Shown: positions 47,428 through 56,456 of the stretch, piece after piece
How positions within the stretch are numbered: the stretch's first letter is position 1
How the letters are laid out: each line of letters opens with the position of its first letter
IMG/VR virus record: IMGVR_UViG_3300036806_000045
Location: 1-61,059 of that record
Direction: 5' to 3' (one strand)
From: a virus
Length of the DNA: 61,059 nt
Translations under genes and position numbers: made by a program
The notes under the pieces: model-generated
The model's input: the letters and a program-made list of their open reading frames with translations, nothing else
What the model was told of the DNA's origin: nothing
The model's database searches: none

Positions 47428-47871
47428 TCACCTTTCCTGCGCCCATGCATAGCGATACACGGAATTGTCGCCGCTCGGTTCCACGATGTAGATCGTCAGC
47501 GCCAGACCGCCCGAACCATAGAATTGTGGTTGCACGGTCACCGATTGCGCCACGCCGTCATCGATCATCCATTGCAGTGCGATCTGTGCGGTGTTGCGCG
47601 CCCAATTCAGCGTGTCGTCATTCCGCACACGCCAAAACGCCTGCCAGAGCTTCGACCCGATCGGCTGGGTTTCGTAGATGTTGGCCCACCAACCACGCGG
47701 ATCCTTCGATATGTCCGGAGGGATCACATCATCAGGCGAAGCGGTCGCGTCGGTGAACAGGCTGATCAGGATTGCCGTTTCGAGATCGTGACCGAGTTCC
47801 AGCGAATGATCGACGATATTGAAGTCCGCCGTCGCAGTTGACGGATCCCAAATCAGGCGAATGTCACCCAT
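47428..47871 (-). CDS. Baseplate wedge protein, Mu gp46/GpW-like
   Basis: A 147-residue protein: MGDIRLIWDPSTATADFNIVDHSLELGHDLETAILISLFTDATAS, then RGWWANIYETQPIGSKLWQAFWR, the gp46 family signature, corresponding to T4 gp25-like wedge components in Mu. In the canonical V-W-J order. Confidence 0.9.
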   Translation of the reverse strand: MGDIRLIWDPSTATADFNIVDHSLELGHDLETAILISLFTDATASPDDVIPPDISKDPRGWWANIYETQPIGSKLWQAFWRVRNDDTLNWARNTAQIALQWMIDDGVAQSVTVQPQFYGSGGLALTIYIVEPSGDNSVYRYAWAQER

Positions 47872-47874
47872 GCA

Positions 47875-48456
47875 TCACCAGAGAGGAACGGGCACCGAAA
47901 CGTCGCCGCCCTGCGGATCGTGATGGATGTGAATGTCATAGATATTGCTTCGGAAGTATCCGAGGCCGTTTGTGTTCGTGTTGTAGTGATCGAGGATTTC
48001 CCCGCTCACACGGAACAGCGTCACGTCAGCGGTGATGGTAGGCGAATTCTGGATCATGATGTTCTGACCGCCGCCATCGATGACGATGCCGCTGGCGCCC
48101 ATCAATACCGATGTGCCGGTCACCTTGTTGTAAAGAACCGCCTCACCGTTCGCCAAGCCAGTGAAGCGATATTGCTGGTGGTTCGTCGCCACCACCACAC
48201 CGCTCGATCGCTCGCCGTTGCCGAAGATCACGACGTGATCGCCGCCGAGCGGCATCGAGGCGCTGAATCCATAGTGATATAGCACCGGCATCGCATCGCG
48301 GATCGAGAGAGCATCGATCTGGCCCTGGAGGGTCTGGACGGTGCCGCTGTCAACTGGCTGGTTGGTCGATCGCGCGAAAGCTACGCCCATTGCCGTGCGG
48401 CGCTCCAGGCGATCGAGACGTCGTTCCAGCGTGGCGATGCGTGCTGATTCATCCAT
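47875..48456 (-). CDS. Baseplate spike protein, Mu gp45/GpV-like
   Basis: A 193-residue central spike. An N-terminal coiled coil (IATLERRLDRLERR), then an OB-like domain and beta-rich tip (GSVVVATNHQQ-type region, GTSVLMGASGIVIDGGGQNIMIQNSPTITADV), ending with YDIHIHHDPQGG, a metal-binding HxH apex as in Mu gp45. Confidence 0.88.
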   Translation of the reverse strand: MDESARIATLERRLDRLERRTAMGVAFARSTNQPVDSGTVQTLQGQIDALSIRDAMPVLYHYGFSASMPLGGDHVVIFGNGERSSGVVVATNHQQYRFTGLANGEAVLYNKVTGTSVLMGASGIVIDGGGQNIMIQNSPTITADVTLFRVSGEILDHYNTNTNGLGYFRSNIYDIHIHHDPQGGDVSVPVPLW

Positions 48457-49637
48457 CAGGTTGGCGCCCCGCCGGTTGGATTGCTGGTCTGCGGCTCTGG
48501 CGGGTTCTGTGACTTGGGCGAGCCTTGCGTGAGTTCGCGATCATAGAGATTGAGCGCGACCGGTACCGGGTCGAAGGCGTCCGGTGGCATTAGAACAATA
48601 TCGGCGTGCGTCCCGGACAGGTCTTTGCGGAATACGACGGTGCCGATGATCCACTTTTTCTTGTCGAGCTTCAGCGCGGGCGCATCAACGACCGCCAGTT
48701 GATTTGGCGTCCATAGGTTGCCCTTGCTGTCGCGCCAGGAATCGCAGGACAGAGAAACGGATGAAGACCGTCCGAACCTTCGCGCCCTTTCCCAGTCACC
48801 ACGCTTCTTGCCGAAATCAAAATCAGGAACGATCTGCTCAGACACGATGATCTTTGGCCTATACCTAGGCACCCTCTGATCGGCAACGACATATCGCTGA
48901 TAGCCGGCATTTCCAAGATCGGAGTACGTGTTAACTGCGGTCCACACCACGCAATAGACCGAATATAACTGATCTATAGACATGACAGCCGCAGCGGATT
49001 CTATATTACCCTGTGCATCAGCGGCTGCTGACATGACGAACCCGGATGCCATTTCCTTGGTACCGACGCGATCCAGCACCATCGCACCGTTCTCATCCTC
49101 GTAGACGAGATACCCGGCATAACGCGCTACCCGCTCAATGACTTCGTATGCCGTTTCTCCGGCCATGATTTGAAAGAACGGGATCGGCTGCCCCAGGTCG
49201 GAAACGGCGCTACGGACTTTGATCTTCTCGAATGGCTTGGCGAGCTTAGTGGCAAGGTCCAGCGCATTCGATGCGTTGACCATGCCGTTTCTCAAATCTT
49301 TGGTAGGATTGATCAGATCGACCGAGCAATCCACCAAATCTTCGCAAAGGCCGCGGCCGGTGATCATCACGCTATGCATACGTGGCCCGATGTGCATCTC
49401 GTAGCGATCGACATAGCCGGTGATCACCAAGTCGGAACCGATAAACACCTGACAGAACGCGCCGGGTTGAATCAGGATACGCTTCGCATCGTATGGAAAC
49501 GCCTCGGTGCCCGTGACTGAGAAGCTGTTCGGGAACGCCTCCGCGCTCCGCATGATCTGGATCGACTGCCAGCCCGCATAGCGATTGTTGTCGATGACGA
49601 TCGCCACGTCGTCTGGTGTGGCGGACAGGTCGCTCAC
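48456..49637 (-). CDS. Baseplate hub protein, Mu gpP/gp44-like
   Basis: A 393-residue hub with the gpP fold: VAIVIDNNRYAGWQSIQIMRSAEAFPNSFSVTGTE, VFIGSDLVITGYVDRYEMHIGPRMHSVMITGRGLCEDLVDCS, AYEVIERVARYAGYLVYEDENGAMVL, and a Pro/Thr-rich tail. Forms the trimeric hub beneath the tube. GTG start overlaps the upstream stop. Confidence 0.92.
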   Translation of the reverse strand: MSDLSATPDDVAIVIDNNRYAGWQSIQIMRSAEAFPNSFSVTGTEAFPYDAKRILIQPGAFCQVFIGSDLVITGYVDRYEMHIGPRMHSVMITGRGLCEDLVDCSVDLINPTKDLRNGMVNASNALDLATKLAKPFEKIKVRSAVSDLGQPIPFFQIMAGETAYEVIERVARYAGYLVYEDENGAMVLDRVGTKEMASGFVMSAAADAQGNIESAAAVMSIDQLYSVYCVVWTAVNTYSDLGNAGYQRYVVADQRVPRYRPKIIVSEQIVPDFDFGKKRGDWERARRFGRSSSVSLSCDSWRDSKGNLWTPNQLAVVDAPALKLDKKKWIIGTVVFRKDLSGTHADIVLMPPDAFDPVPVALNLYDRELTQGSPKSQNPPEPQTSNPTGGAPT

Positions 49638-51001
49638 GCGGCCAATGCCTGAAACACCGGCTTGCAGAACGCCGGATGCGGCGGGTTGGCCTCCTGGGTG
49701 ATCTGGTCGGACCGGCTCGCGTCCCGATACAGCATCTGCGCCATGACAAGGCTCGGCATCGCAGCCCGGAAGCTGGTTGTGATGACCTGCGGCAGTGATG
49801 CGCCACGTTTGGTCAGATCGGCGATCACTGCGGTCCGGAGCGTCTTCAGTGCCGTGTAGCTCTGGTCGTCGCCAGCATCGCCAGCCGCCGTTATTTCCAC
49901 ATCCAACGCGTCCGCCACGACGGTACGGATGTTCACCGCATCCTGGTAGCTGATAGGCTGATAGGCCGCTGAGGCGCGCGCCAGGCTGACCACGACGGCG
50001 CGCCGGCAGGCTGTTGCCACCGTATCCCGGACTGTCGCGATGTTGCCGCCCTCATACGGGCCGGTGAAGGCATCGGTGAAGCTGAACGTCGCAAGCGCGA
50101 GCAGGGAACGGATCTGATCTGCCGGATCGGTCATGGTTGCCCGCATGGCTTCCACCAGCGTGTCCATGGCGGCGGTGACGTTCGCCCCGGTCAAAGTGGT
50201 GAAGGCTTCCGCCGAGGCCGTCAGTGCCGTCCCAGAGGCCGCCACGAGGGTGCGCTGGTTGGCGATCTGAAGTTGTAGGGTTGCCACCGTCGTGCCGATC
50301 GGGAGTGCCGTGGTCGCGTTCCCGCCGCCATAACGGCCATAGGTCGAATTGATGTTCAGCGGCGGCAGCCCGGCCGCCATGCTGACCAACGCCGCCGGGT
50401 CCGTGGCTGCGGTCCCGATCTGCCCCGAGAAGGCCTCGCAGACCGTCACGCCTTCACCGAGCGCATCTGTGCCAGTCGCCGCCGCTGGCCCCGCCACGCC
50501 GCCCAGGTCAGCGCCGAAGGCCGGGCTGCACAGTCCCGCTGCGGCGATCGTCTGGATGATCGTGGCGATGATCGTCGCCGGAAAGAACTGCTGGCCCTGT
50601 TCGATGAACTCGAATCCGACCTCAATCACCCGCATCCGATCCTTGCGGACCGCCGTGCCACACGAGAGCAGGCTGACCTGCACCGCGCCGATCGTCGGAT
50701 GGATCAGCAGTCCTGGGCCCGGCTGTTCGGAGGCGCGGTCCAGCAAGAGCTGCATCAGCGGCGCATCGTCGCCGACCAGATAACCGGTGAACGAATAGGT
50801 CCGCATCGCGCGACCCATGTCCTCGGCCCAGCCGCCATCGCGGAACGGATATTCATGGACCGCCAGGCGCCTGCCTTTGCGTACCTGGGAGCCGATCACC
50901 TTGAACGGCACGCCACGCCAGAAAGCGTTCTGCAGCAGCGACATAAAGCCGGACGCGCTTGTCGGCGGGGCGAAGCCCGTGATGTTCTGGAAGCCGCTCA
51001 T
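49634..51001 (-). CDS. DNA circularisation N-like baseplate protein (Mu gp43 family)
   Basis: A 455-residue protein whose first 150 residues are the DNA_circ_N domain (NAFWRGVPFKVIGSQVRKGRRLAVHEYPFRDGGWAEDMGRAMRTYSFTGYLVGDDAPLMQLLLDRASEQPGPGLLIHPTIGAVQVSLLSC). In Mu this is a tail/baseplate component next to the tape measure, despite the family name. The rest is Ala/Thr-rich helices. Confidence 0.9.
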   Translation of the reverse strand: MSGFQNITGFAPPTSASGFMSLLQNAFWRGVPFKVIGSQVRKGRRLAVHEYPFRDGGWAEDMGRAMRTYSFTGYLVGDDAPLMQLLLDRASEQPGPGLLIHPTIGAVQVSLLSCGTAVRKDRMRVIEVGFEFIEQGQQFFPATIIATIIQTIAAAGLCSPAFGADLGGVAGPAAATGTDALGEGVTVCEAFSGQIGTAATDPAALVSMAAGLPPLNINSTYGRYGGGNATTALPIGTTVATLQLQIANQRTLVAASGTALTASAEAFTTLTGANVTAAMDTLVEAMRATMTDPADQIRSLLALATFSFTDAFTGPYEGGNIATVRDTVATACRRAVVVSLARASAAYQPISYQDAVNIRTVVADALDVEITAAGDAGDDQSYTALKTLRTAVIADLTKRGASLPQVITTSFRAAMPSLVMAQMLYRDASRSDQITQEANPPHPAFCKPVFQALAA

Positions 51002-52719
51002 CAGTGAACGCTCGGCATCGGTGTTTCAATCCGCGGCGGGGCTGCCGACACGGGCCCGGTTGTCGTCACGGCCGCCGTCGTGCCCGCTGGCGCGCCGTGC
51101 AGATGCACGTCGACCTGGACGTGCCCGCTCTGCAAGCCGGCGACACGGCCGGCATTGGCAACGTGTCCGGGTAACTGCGATTGCAACCCCGGGTCGTTGC
51201 CTGATTCGAAGGGGAAGAACGCCGCCGCTGCCGAAGTCGGATCACGCGCCGATCGCACCGCATTCAGCGTATCGGGATGCGCCCGGATGTCTTCCACCAG
51301 ATAGTCGTAATTCGTCTGCGGATCAGCGATGTCGCGGTGATGTGCTGCGGCCCACTGCTCGAACGCGATGCGACGCGATCCGGTCCATTGCGCCCATCCG
51401 AAACCGCCGCGCGTGCCAGGGGCCGGGTTGCGTTCGTTTATCCCCTCCATCGTGCCGCCCTCGGCGAGCAGATTACTCACGATTCCGGAGGATTGATCGC
51501 GGGTCAGATTGAGATCACGAGCGAGGCGATCACGAACCGAAGCCGCGCTTTCGTCTTGCTCCTGCGTGGTGTGCTGGATTGGTGCCGCTCTGGCCGCTGG
51601 CGCGCGCTGCGGATACGCTCCGCCGCCCGGCATCATCCACGAATAGTCGTCCGGCCCGCTATGGACGACATCGCCCGGCAGCGTGACCGTATCAGGAAAA
51701 CTCGCCCCCACGCCGCCGATCAGACCGCCGATCGGCCCCGCGACCTTGCTGCCGGCCCAATACCCAAGCAGGAACTTCACGACCTGCGGATGACGGTCAA
51801 CCCAATCGCCTACCTTGCCCACCCATTCGAGCAATCCGCTGGCCACAACCTCGCGGTTCGCAGCGGCCCAGGCCGCCATCTTCTCAGCGATCTTCGTCGC
51901 CATTGGCGCCAACTTATCAGCGATCGCCGTGGCAATTCCGCCAACCGCCGTTTCGAGATCGACGAACGACTGCCGCATTTCGTCGGCGCGCTTCGCCATA
52001 TCCTTATCGATCACGCCACCGAACTTCTGCGCGTCCTCGGTCAGTTTCTTGATACCGGCGCTGCCCTGCCGCATCAACGGCAGCAGGTCCTCCGGCAGTC
52101 CCAGAACCTGCAATGCGCGCACCTGCTGGTGCGGGTCCTTCATCGCCGCGATGTGGTCCGCCAACTCGCCAAACGCAGTCGCGGTGTCCTTCACATGGCC
52201 CGGCGTTCCGGGATCAATGTTCAACGACCGGAGCGTCTGCATCGCACCGGCGTCACGGCCCCAAGCCGCCGCCGACAATGTGTCCTGCAGGGTCCGCATC
52301 CCGGTATCAAGCGACGTCGCGCTCGATCCCGCTTTCCGAGCCGCGAACTCCATCGCGCTCAGCTTGTCGACCGGCGTGTTCAGCCGATACGCCGTATTCT
52401 GCACAGTTGTGCCAAGCTGCGCGAACCGCTGTGTCAGCGCGATCACACCGCCGACTGTTGCAGCGCCGGTTATGGCGGTGAGTGATGGCGCCACGCGCTC
52501 CAGCGCGCGGAACGTCTCCTGACCACTACGCGCGAGATTGCCGAAACCTTCTGCCAGCCGGTTGATGCCGGTCACATCGCCGAACTTACCGAGCGATTTG
52601 CTCAGCTTCTCGGCAGGCGCCGACATCGACTGGATTTTCTTATTCACACCATCGATGGTTTTCGATGCCGCATCGACGGCACTGATGGTGACCGAGAAAC
52701 CGCCAACCCTACCGGACAC
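51001..52719 (-). CDS. Tape measure protein with tail-lysozyme domain
   Basis: A 572-residue tail-length protein. The N-terminus is helical (KTIDGVNKKIQSMSAPAEKLSKSLGKFGD...LTQRFAQLG) with the TMP core (DKLSAMEFAARKAGSSATSLDTGMRTLQDTLSAA) and amphipathic spans near 290-340. Residues about 395-507 form a phage tail lysozyme domain (LNLTRDQSSGIVSNLLAEGGTMEGINERNPAPGTRGGFGWAQWTGSRRIAFEQWAA). It likely digests peptidoglycan during DNA entry. Short for a TMP, implying a short tail. Confidence 0.92.
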   Translation of the reverse strand: MSGRVGGFSVTISAVDAASKTIDGVNKKIQSMSAPAEKLSKSLGKFGDVTGINRLAEGFGNLARSGQETFRALERVAPSLTAITGAATVGGVIALTQRFAQLGTTVQNTAYRLNTPVDKLSAMEFAARKAGSSATSLDTGMRTLQDTLSAAAWGRDAGAMQTLRSLNIDPGTPGHVKDTATAFGELADHIAAMKDPHQQVRALQVLGLPEDLLPLMRQGSAGIKKLTEDAQKFGGVIDKDMAKRADEMRQSFVDLETAVGGIATAIADKLAPMATKIAEKMAAWAAANREVVASGLLEWVGKVGDWVDRHPQVVKFLLGYWAGSKVAGPIGGLIGGVGASFPDTVTLPGDVVHSGPDDYSWMMPGGGAYPQRAPAARAAPIQHTTQEQDESAASVRDRLARDLNLTRDQSSGIVSNLLAEGGTMEGINERNPAPGTRGGFGWAQWTGSRRIAFEQWAAAHHRDIADPQTNYDYLVEDIRAHPDTLNAVRSARDPTSAAAAFFPFESGNDPGLQSQLPGHVANAGRVAGLQSGHVQVDVHLHGAPAGTTAAVTTTGPVSAAPPRIETPMPSVH

Positions 52720-52924
52720 GTTCTTTCTCCATCACGGTCGGGATCAGATGGTGCCAGCGGATCAATTCATCGACAGGAAGCGCCAGAGCCCAGGACAGGC
52801 CGTCGCCATAAAACCGGCCAAGCTTTGCCGCGATGATGCGGAGTTCGTCACCGGACGAAACCAGGACGGTATTCGGTACCCTCAGTTGCCGGACGCGGCG
52901 GCCTCGCGACGCTGCTGATACCAT
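52709..52924 (-). CDS. Tail chaperone downstream frame (GT-like, possible frameshift product)
   Basis: This frame reads SSGDELRIIAAKLGRFYGDGLSWALALPVDELIRWHHLIPTVMEKERVR, the short Trp-rich domain found downstream of Mu-like tail chaperones. It overlaps the upstream chaperone in the -1 frame by about 40 bases, and the only in-frame ATG (52924) lacks a good ribosome site. Expression by programmed frameshift from 53223 is therefore likely. Confidence 0.75.
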   Translation of the reverse strand: MVSAASRGRRVRQLRVPNTVLVSSGDELRIIAAKLGRFYGDGLSWALALPVDELIRWHHLIPTVMEKERVR

Positions 52925-53223
52925 TGTTCCAAAGGGTCCGGTGCGGGCGCTCCTGCGAACGCATCCATGTAGCCTGACATCTGCTCGATCAGCCAAGTCG
53001 GCAGCAGGATGATCGCCTCGTAAGGAATGCCCTCGGCGCTTACGATGCCGATCAGGCGGCAGGTTGCTTCAAGGTTGGTAGCCGAGCGAACCGCGGTCGC
53101 CTTCAGCGTCTCGGCGACGGTTGGCGAGCGCAATGTGATCGCCGGGTACGTGGCGCCGGCGAATTCCACCGGCTTCTGCAGCGTCCACGTCATCGAATCA
53201 GGCGGAGCAATCCAGTCCGTCAT
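52882..53223 (-). CDS. Tail assembly chaperone (Mu gp41-like)
   Basis: A 113-residue protein between tube and tape measure: MTWTLQKPVEFAGATYPAITLRSPTVAETLKA, then a helical second half (ATCRLIGIVSAEGIPYEAIILLPTWLIEQMSGYMDAF). Binds the tape measure during tail assembly. Its last codons are read over by the downstream frame. Confidence 0.88.
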   Translation of the reverse strand: MTDWIAPPDSMTWTLQKPVEFAGATYPAITLRSPTVAETLKATAVRSATNLEATCRLIGIVSAEGIPYEAIILLPTWLIEQMSGYMDAFAGAPAPDPLEQWYQQRREAAASGN

Positions 53224-53627
53224 ACGCCACCCATCTCCTGCACGGTGCCTGTCGCACCCTCGAACCGGAAATCGAACGTCGCGTCGGTGCCGGATACGTC
53301 AGGCTGTCCGACGTACCACATGTTATGGCCGACGATCTGCTTCCCGTTGGCGAGCTGCACAACAAGTGTTGCGTTCGTCAACCCAAGGAAACCCGTCACA
53401 TTCACTGTCTGCGCGTCGCGGAATTTGCCCGATATGTGCCCGGCGATCGGGTTCTCACTGAACCCGTCGACCCCGGAGAGGCTCGTCAGCGTGGCGCGCT
53501 GAACAACGCCAGGGCTCCACGCGAATTCGGTGACATTGAACGTCGACCCGTTCACCGTGAAGCTGGTAATGCCGGATAGCCGACGATTTGTCGGCGTACT
53601 CGGCGCAAGCTGGTTTGTGCCGCTCAT
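53220..53627 (-). CDS. Tail tube protein (Mu gpM-like)
   Basis: A 135-residue tube protein: RRLSGITSFTVNGSTFNVTEFAWSPGVVQRATLTSLSGVDGFSENPIAGHISGKFRDAQTVNVTGFLGLTNATLVVQLANGKQIVGHNMWYVGQPDVSGTDATFDFRFEGATG, the Mu-like tube signature. Lies between sheath and chaperone as expected. Confidence 0.92.
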   Translation of the reverse strand: MSGTNQLAPSTPTNRRLSGITSFTVNGSTFNVTEFAWSPGVVQRATLTSLSGVDGFSENPIAGHISGKFRDAQTVNVTGFLGLTNATLVVQLANGKQIVGHNMWYVGQPDVSGTDATFDFRFEGATGTVQEMGGV

Positions 53628-53635
53628 TTACCGCC

Positions 53636-55153
53636 TCACGTGGTCTGGATGAACTGGATTAACGCCGCGATTTGCACAACGTTGTCACTGAAGTTGATGG
53701 GCAGATATAGCAAGACCTGCCCCTTCTGGCCCTTCGCGCCGTAGCCGTTTTTCGCGAAGCTCTGCACATCTTGCACGATGAATTGCGTGGCAAGATAGGC
53801 ATAGATCGCAACGGCCGCCTGAAACACGAGGCTCGGTGTGGTGGCTGGTGCACCGGGCGGGATCGGCGTTCCGTCTTCGACTAGTATTTTGCCGGCCGAG
53901 ATGAACTGGCTGGTCAGCTGCGCCTTCAGATACCGCGCGGCATACATGCCCTGGAAAAGCAGATTTGTGGACAGGTAACTGTTGTCCGGCTGATCCGATG
54001 CATTGGTCTGATACATCGTGATCGAGCGATCGATGTGGCAGACGGACGCGTGGTCCACTGTGAAGGTGGCGATGCCATCATACAGCAGCGTATTGCGACT
54101 GCTCGGCACGTCGCGATCGGACACCGGCGGCGCCAGAAGATTGAGCGCCATGTCGGTCACGCCGAGAGCCGGATTGACCTTCAGGCGGATTGCATGCGCA
54201 CCGGCCCAGTCTGCGCTTTCGAGCCATGCTGGGGTCGGCGAGTTGTAGAATCCGAGACATGAGACATGTTGGCTGTTGCGCCCCGTGCCGAACGTGGCGC
54301 GCGCGCTGACCGTGCCCCGATATGCCGTGAAGGCGTGGCCATAGAGCATCTGGATCGCTGCCCAGCGGCCAGCCTGGTCATTCAGGAAGGCTTCGATCGC
54401 CGTCATGCTGGTGGCGTCGGTGTAGGGGAACGCTATGAAGTCGAATGTGGTGTCGGCGAGGTTGGCGAGGCCGGTGGTGAGCACCGGGTTCGTCGCGCCG
54501 CCGGAGACGGCCGTGATCGTGATGCCTACGCCGGCGGGCGTGACTTCGCCATTCTGCGGGCCAAGGTAATTGACGCGCAGGTCGATGTCGCCGGCCGCCA
54601 GGCCCTTGTGATTCGCCGTCACGTCGACCTGGTAGTTATGCGTGCCGTCGACCGCTGCCGTCGCGCAGACGCCCACGGCCGCATTGATGGCCGCCGTGAC
54701 GTTGGTGGCGATCGTCGCCGCTGTGTCGGCGCTGGCCACGGCCACGGGGACAGAAACGCCCATGACGTAGAGCGCGATCGTGCCGGCAGCCGTCGCTGGC
54801 CCGGTGAACGAAAGGTTCCCTGTGCCCGCCGTCCCGCCGCCGTTGTCGGAGAGCGGCAGGATCCAGCATTCGCCGTACGGGTCCTGCAACCGGTACTGCG
54901 CATACATCAGTGCCAGCATCGAATCCACGCCGGCCAACAGGTTCACCTGTGTCTGCGAGTAGGCCAGCACCGGAGCGTTTGCCACGGCCGTGCCCGAACT
55001 CAGGATCTGGCCGACGATCAGGGACCGCTGCTGCTCAAGCGCCGTGTTCGCCTGCGACGGATCGAACTCGGCATAGAAGCCGCTCGGGCGCCACGTCGAC
55101 GCCGGGAAATACCGGAAATTCAGCGTCGCCTCGCCTGACTGCGAACCGGACAT
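53636..55153 (-). CDS. Contractile tail sheath protein (Mu gpL-like)
   Basis: A 505-residue sheath: the N-terminal PSGFYAEFDPSQANTALEQQRSLIVGQIL, an inserted Gly/Ala/Thr beta domain (about 115-230, VGVCATAAVDGTHNYQVDVTANHKG), and the conserved C-terminal core (DVPSSRNTLLYDGIATFTVDHASVCHIDRSITMYQTNASDQPDNSYL...VQDVQSFAKNGYGAKGQKGQVLLYLPINFSDNVVQIAALIQFIQT). Its presence shows a myovirus. Confidence 0.95.
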   Translation of the reverse strand: MSGSQSGEATLNFRYFPASTWRPSGFYAEFDPSQANTALEQQRSLIVGQILSSGTAVANAPVLAYSQTQVNLLAGVDSMLALMYAQYRLQDPYGECWILPLSDNGGGTAGTGNLSFTGPATAAGTIALYVMGVSVPVAVASADTAATIATNVTAAINAAVGVCATAAVDGTHNYQVDVTANHKGLAAGDIDLRVNYLGPQNGEVTPAGVGITITAVSGGATNPVLTTGLANLADTTFDFIAFPYTDATSMTAIEAFLNDQAGRWAAIQMLYGHAFTAYRGTVSARATFGTGRNSQHVSCLGFYNSPTPAWLESADWAGAHAIRLKVNPALGVTDMALNLLAPPVSDRDVPSSRNTLLYDGIATFTVDHASVCHIDRSITMYQTNASDQPDNSYLSTNLLFQGMYAARYLKAQLTSQFISAGKILVEDGTPIPPGAPATTPSLVFQAAVAIYAYLATQFIVQDVQSFAKNGYGAKGQKGQVLLYLPINFSDNVVQIAALIQFIQTT

Positions 55154-55157
55154 CTCG

Positions 55158-55373
55158 TTACTCCTGCTGGGCCGGCGCGGGCTGCGCCTCGGTCGGCGAC
55201 GCTGGGATCACATCGCCGTCGCGAAGCCGGAGCTGCCAGTACTGGTTGTCCGGCACGTTTCCACCGGTCGGCGGCAACACACGTCGCAGCGCAGCGGGAT
55301 CGCGCACGATGAGATGGTCCGGCCACCCGTCGGCACGTTCGGCCGCCGTGGTCTCGCGAGGCTTGACGAACAT
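55158..55373 (-). CDS. DUF2635 protein (Mu gp38-like)
   Basis: A 71-residue protein from ATG 55373: MFVKPRETTAAERADGWPDHLIVRDPAALRRVLPPTGGNVPDNQYWQLRLRDGDVIP, the DUF2635 pattern (VKP start, LPPxGxxVPxxxYWxxRLxDGDV end). It precedes the sheath in Mu-like tails. A longer start would overlap the terminator gene. Confidence 0.88.
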   Translation of the reverse strand: MFVKPRETTAAERADGWPDHLIVRDPAALRRVLPPTGGNVPDNQYWQLRLRDGDVIPASPTEAQPAPAQQE

Positions 55374-55377
55374 GGTG

Positions 55378-55950
55378 CTACTCCGTGGGGAGATCGACTT
55401 CGAAGATAATCGGCGGTGTGTAAGGCCCGTCGCCTGGGATCGTGCCGCGCAGACTGATCGGGGCATCGCCGGAAAGCGGGAAGCCGTCACCGTCGGTGAG
55501 TTGGATCACCAGCGTGTATTCGAACTGCCAGAACAGCCGCGCACGATCGAAGTCGATCAGTCTGCCGCCGCCATATCGTAGGCCGTTCGTGGAACGAAAG
55601 GTGTCGGGGTTCCAATTCAATATTGCGCCGTGCAGAGCGTACCGCATCGCCTGCACCTGATCGACACCGGCCTGCCCGCGGCGATCGGCCTTTGCGTCGA
55701 ACTCCACGATGATGCCGATACGCTCGGTCACCATCTGGTTGAGCTGCGGCCCCATCAACGGATCGAGGTCCTGGGCTTCGTCGTCGAGCGGAATCACGAT
55801 GGCGGATGGATAGGCCAGGCCGCCGGTGGCTGGATCGGTGAACGCCACGATGCTCTGCACACCGGTATCGAAGTCTGCCGCGCCACCGACGCGACCGCCG
55901 AGCGGCTCGCAGTAGGCTCGTATTTGCGTGATCACCGTGTCGATGTTCAT
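55378..55950 (-). CDS. Tail terminator protein (Mu gp37-like)
   Basis: A 190-residue protein: MNIDTVITQIRAYCEPLGGRVGGAADFDTGVQS...PSAIVIPLDDEAQDLD...NQMVTERIGIIVEFDAKADRRGQAGVDQVQAMRYALHGAILNWNPD, the tail-completion domain that caps the tail and joins the head. Placed between the gp10-like connector and the gp38-like gene. Confidence 0.85.
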   Translation of the reverse strand: MNIDTVITQIRAYCEPLGGRVGGAADFDTGVQSIVAFTDPATGGLAYPSAIVIPLDDEAQDLDPLMGPQLNQMVTERIGIIVEFDAKADRRGQAGVDQVQAMRYALHGAILNWNPDTFRSTNGLRYGGGRLIDFDRARLFWQFEYTLVIQLTDGDGFPLSGDAPISLRGTIPGDGPYTPPIIFEVDLPTE

Positions 55951-56456
55951 GGCTTCCCGCGGCGAAACGCGACGCCTTGCGTGACCGAATCCTGAATGCG
56001 CCGTTCCAGATCTGCGCCGGTCACATCGGACAGCGCTCGCGACAGGAATGGATGCGGCGGAACGTTGCGCGTGCCGACAATGGCAGTGCGGATGCTCTTG
56101 CCACCGAATTTCGTGCGCGGGTTGCGCAGACCTTTGCCACCCCGCCTGCCTGGGCTTTTGCCGCCATGCGTGCCACTTTCGAGAAACAGCGCATAGAAGG
56201 CCACGTCCCGGATACTCACACCGTCACCATCGCGGAACGGACGCACCTTGATCGAGTTGGCCAGCGTCCCCGTGCGGCTGATTGGCGGCATCCCTGGCGC
56301 CGAGGTCCTCTTGTTCTTTCCTCTCGAGCGCTGTGCGATCAGCGCCTTTGCACGAGCGGCGACTTCGGCACCGGCCTTGCGCAGTAATGCACGCAGCGGC
56401 CCCTTGCCATAGACCAGCGTCAGGCCTGCGGGGATGGTGACCTTCAGCCGGATCAC
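55947..56456 (-). CDS. HK97 gp10-like head-tail protein
   Basis: GTG 56456 overlaps the adaptor stop. Helical N-terminus (LRALLRKAGAEVAARAKALIAQRSRG) and SAPGMPPISRTGTLANSIKV, FYALFLESGTHGG, VPPHPFLSRALSD, the HK97 gp10/tail-component pattern. Interface protein between head connector and tail. Confidence 0.9.
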   Translation of the reverse strand: MIRLKVTIPAGLTLVYGKGPLRALLRKAGAEVAARAKALIAQRSRGKNKRTSAPGMPPISRTGTLANSIKVRPFRDGDGVSIRDVAFYALFLESGTHGGKSPGRRGGKGLRNPRTKFGGKSIRTAIVGTRNVPPHPFLSRALSDVTGADLERRIQDSVTQGVAFRRGKP

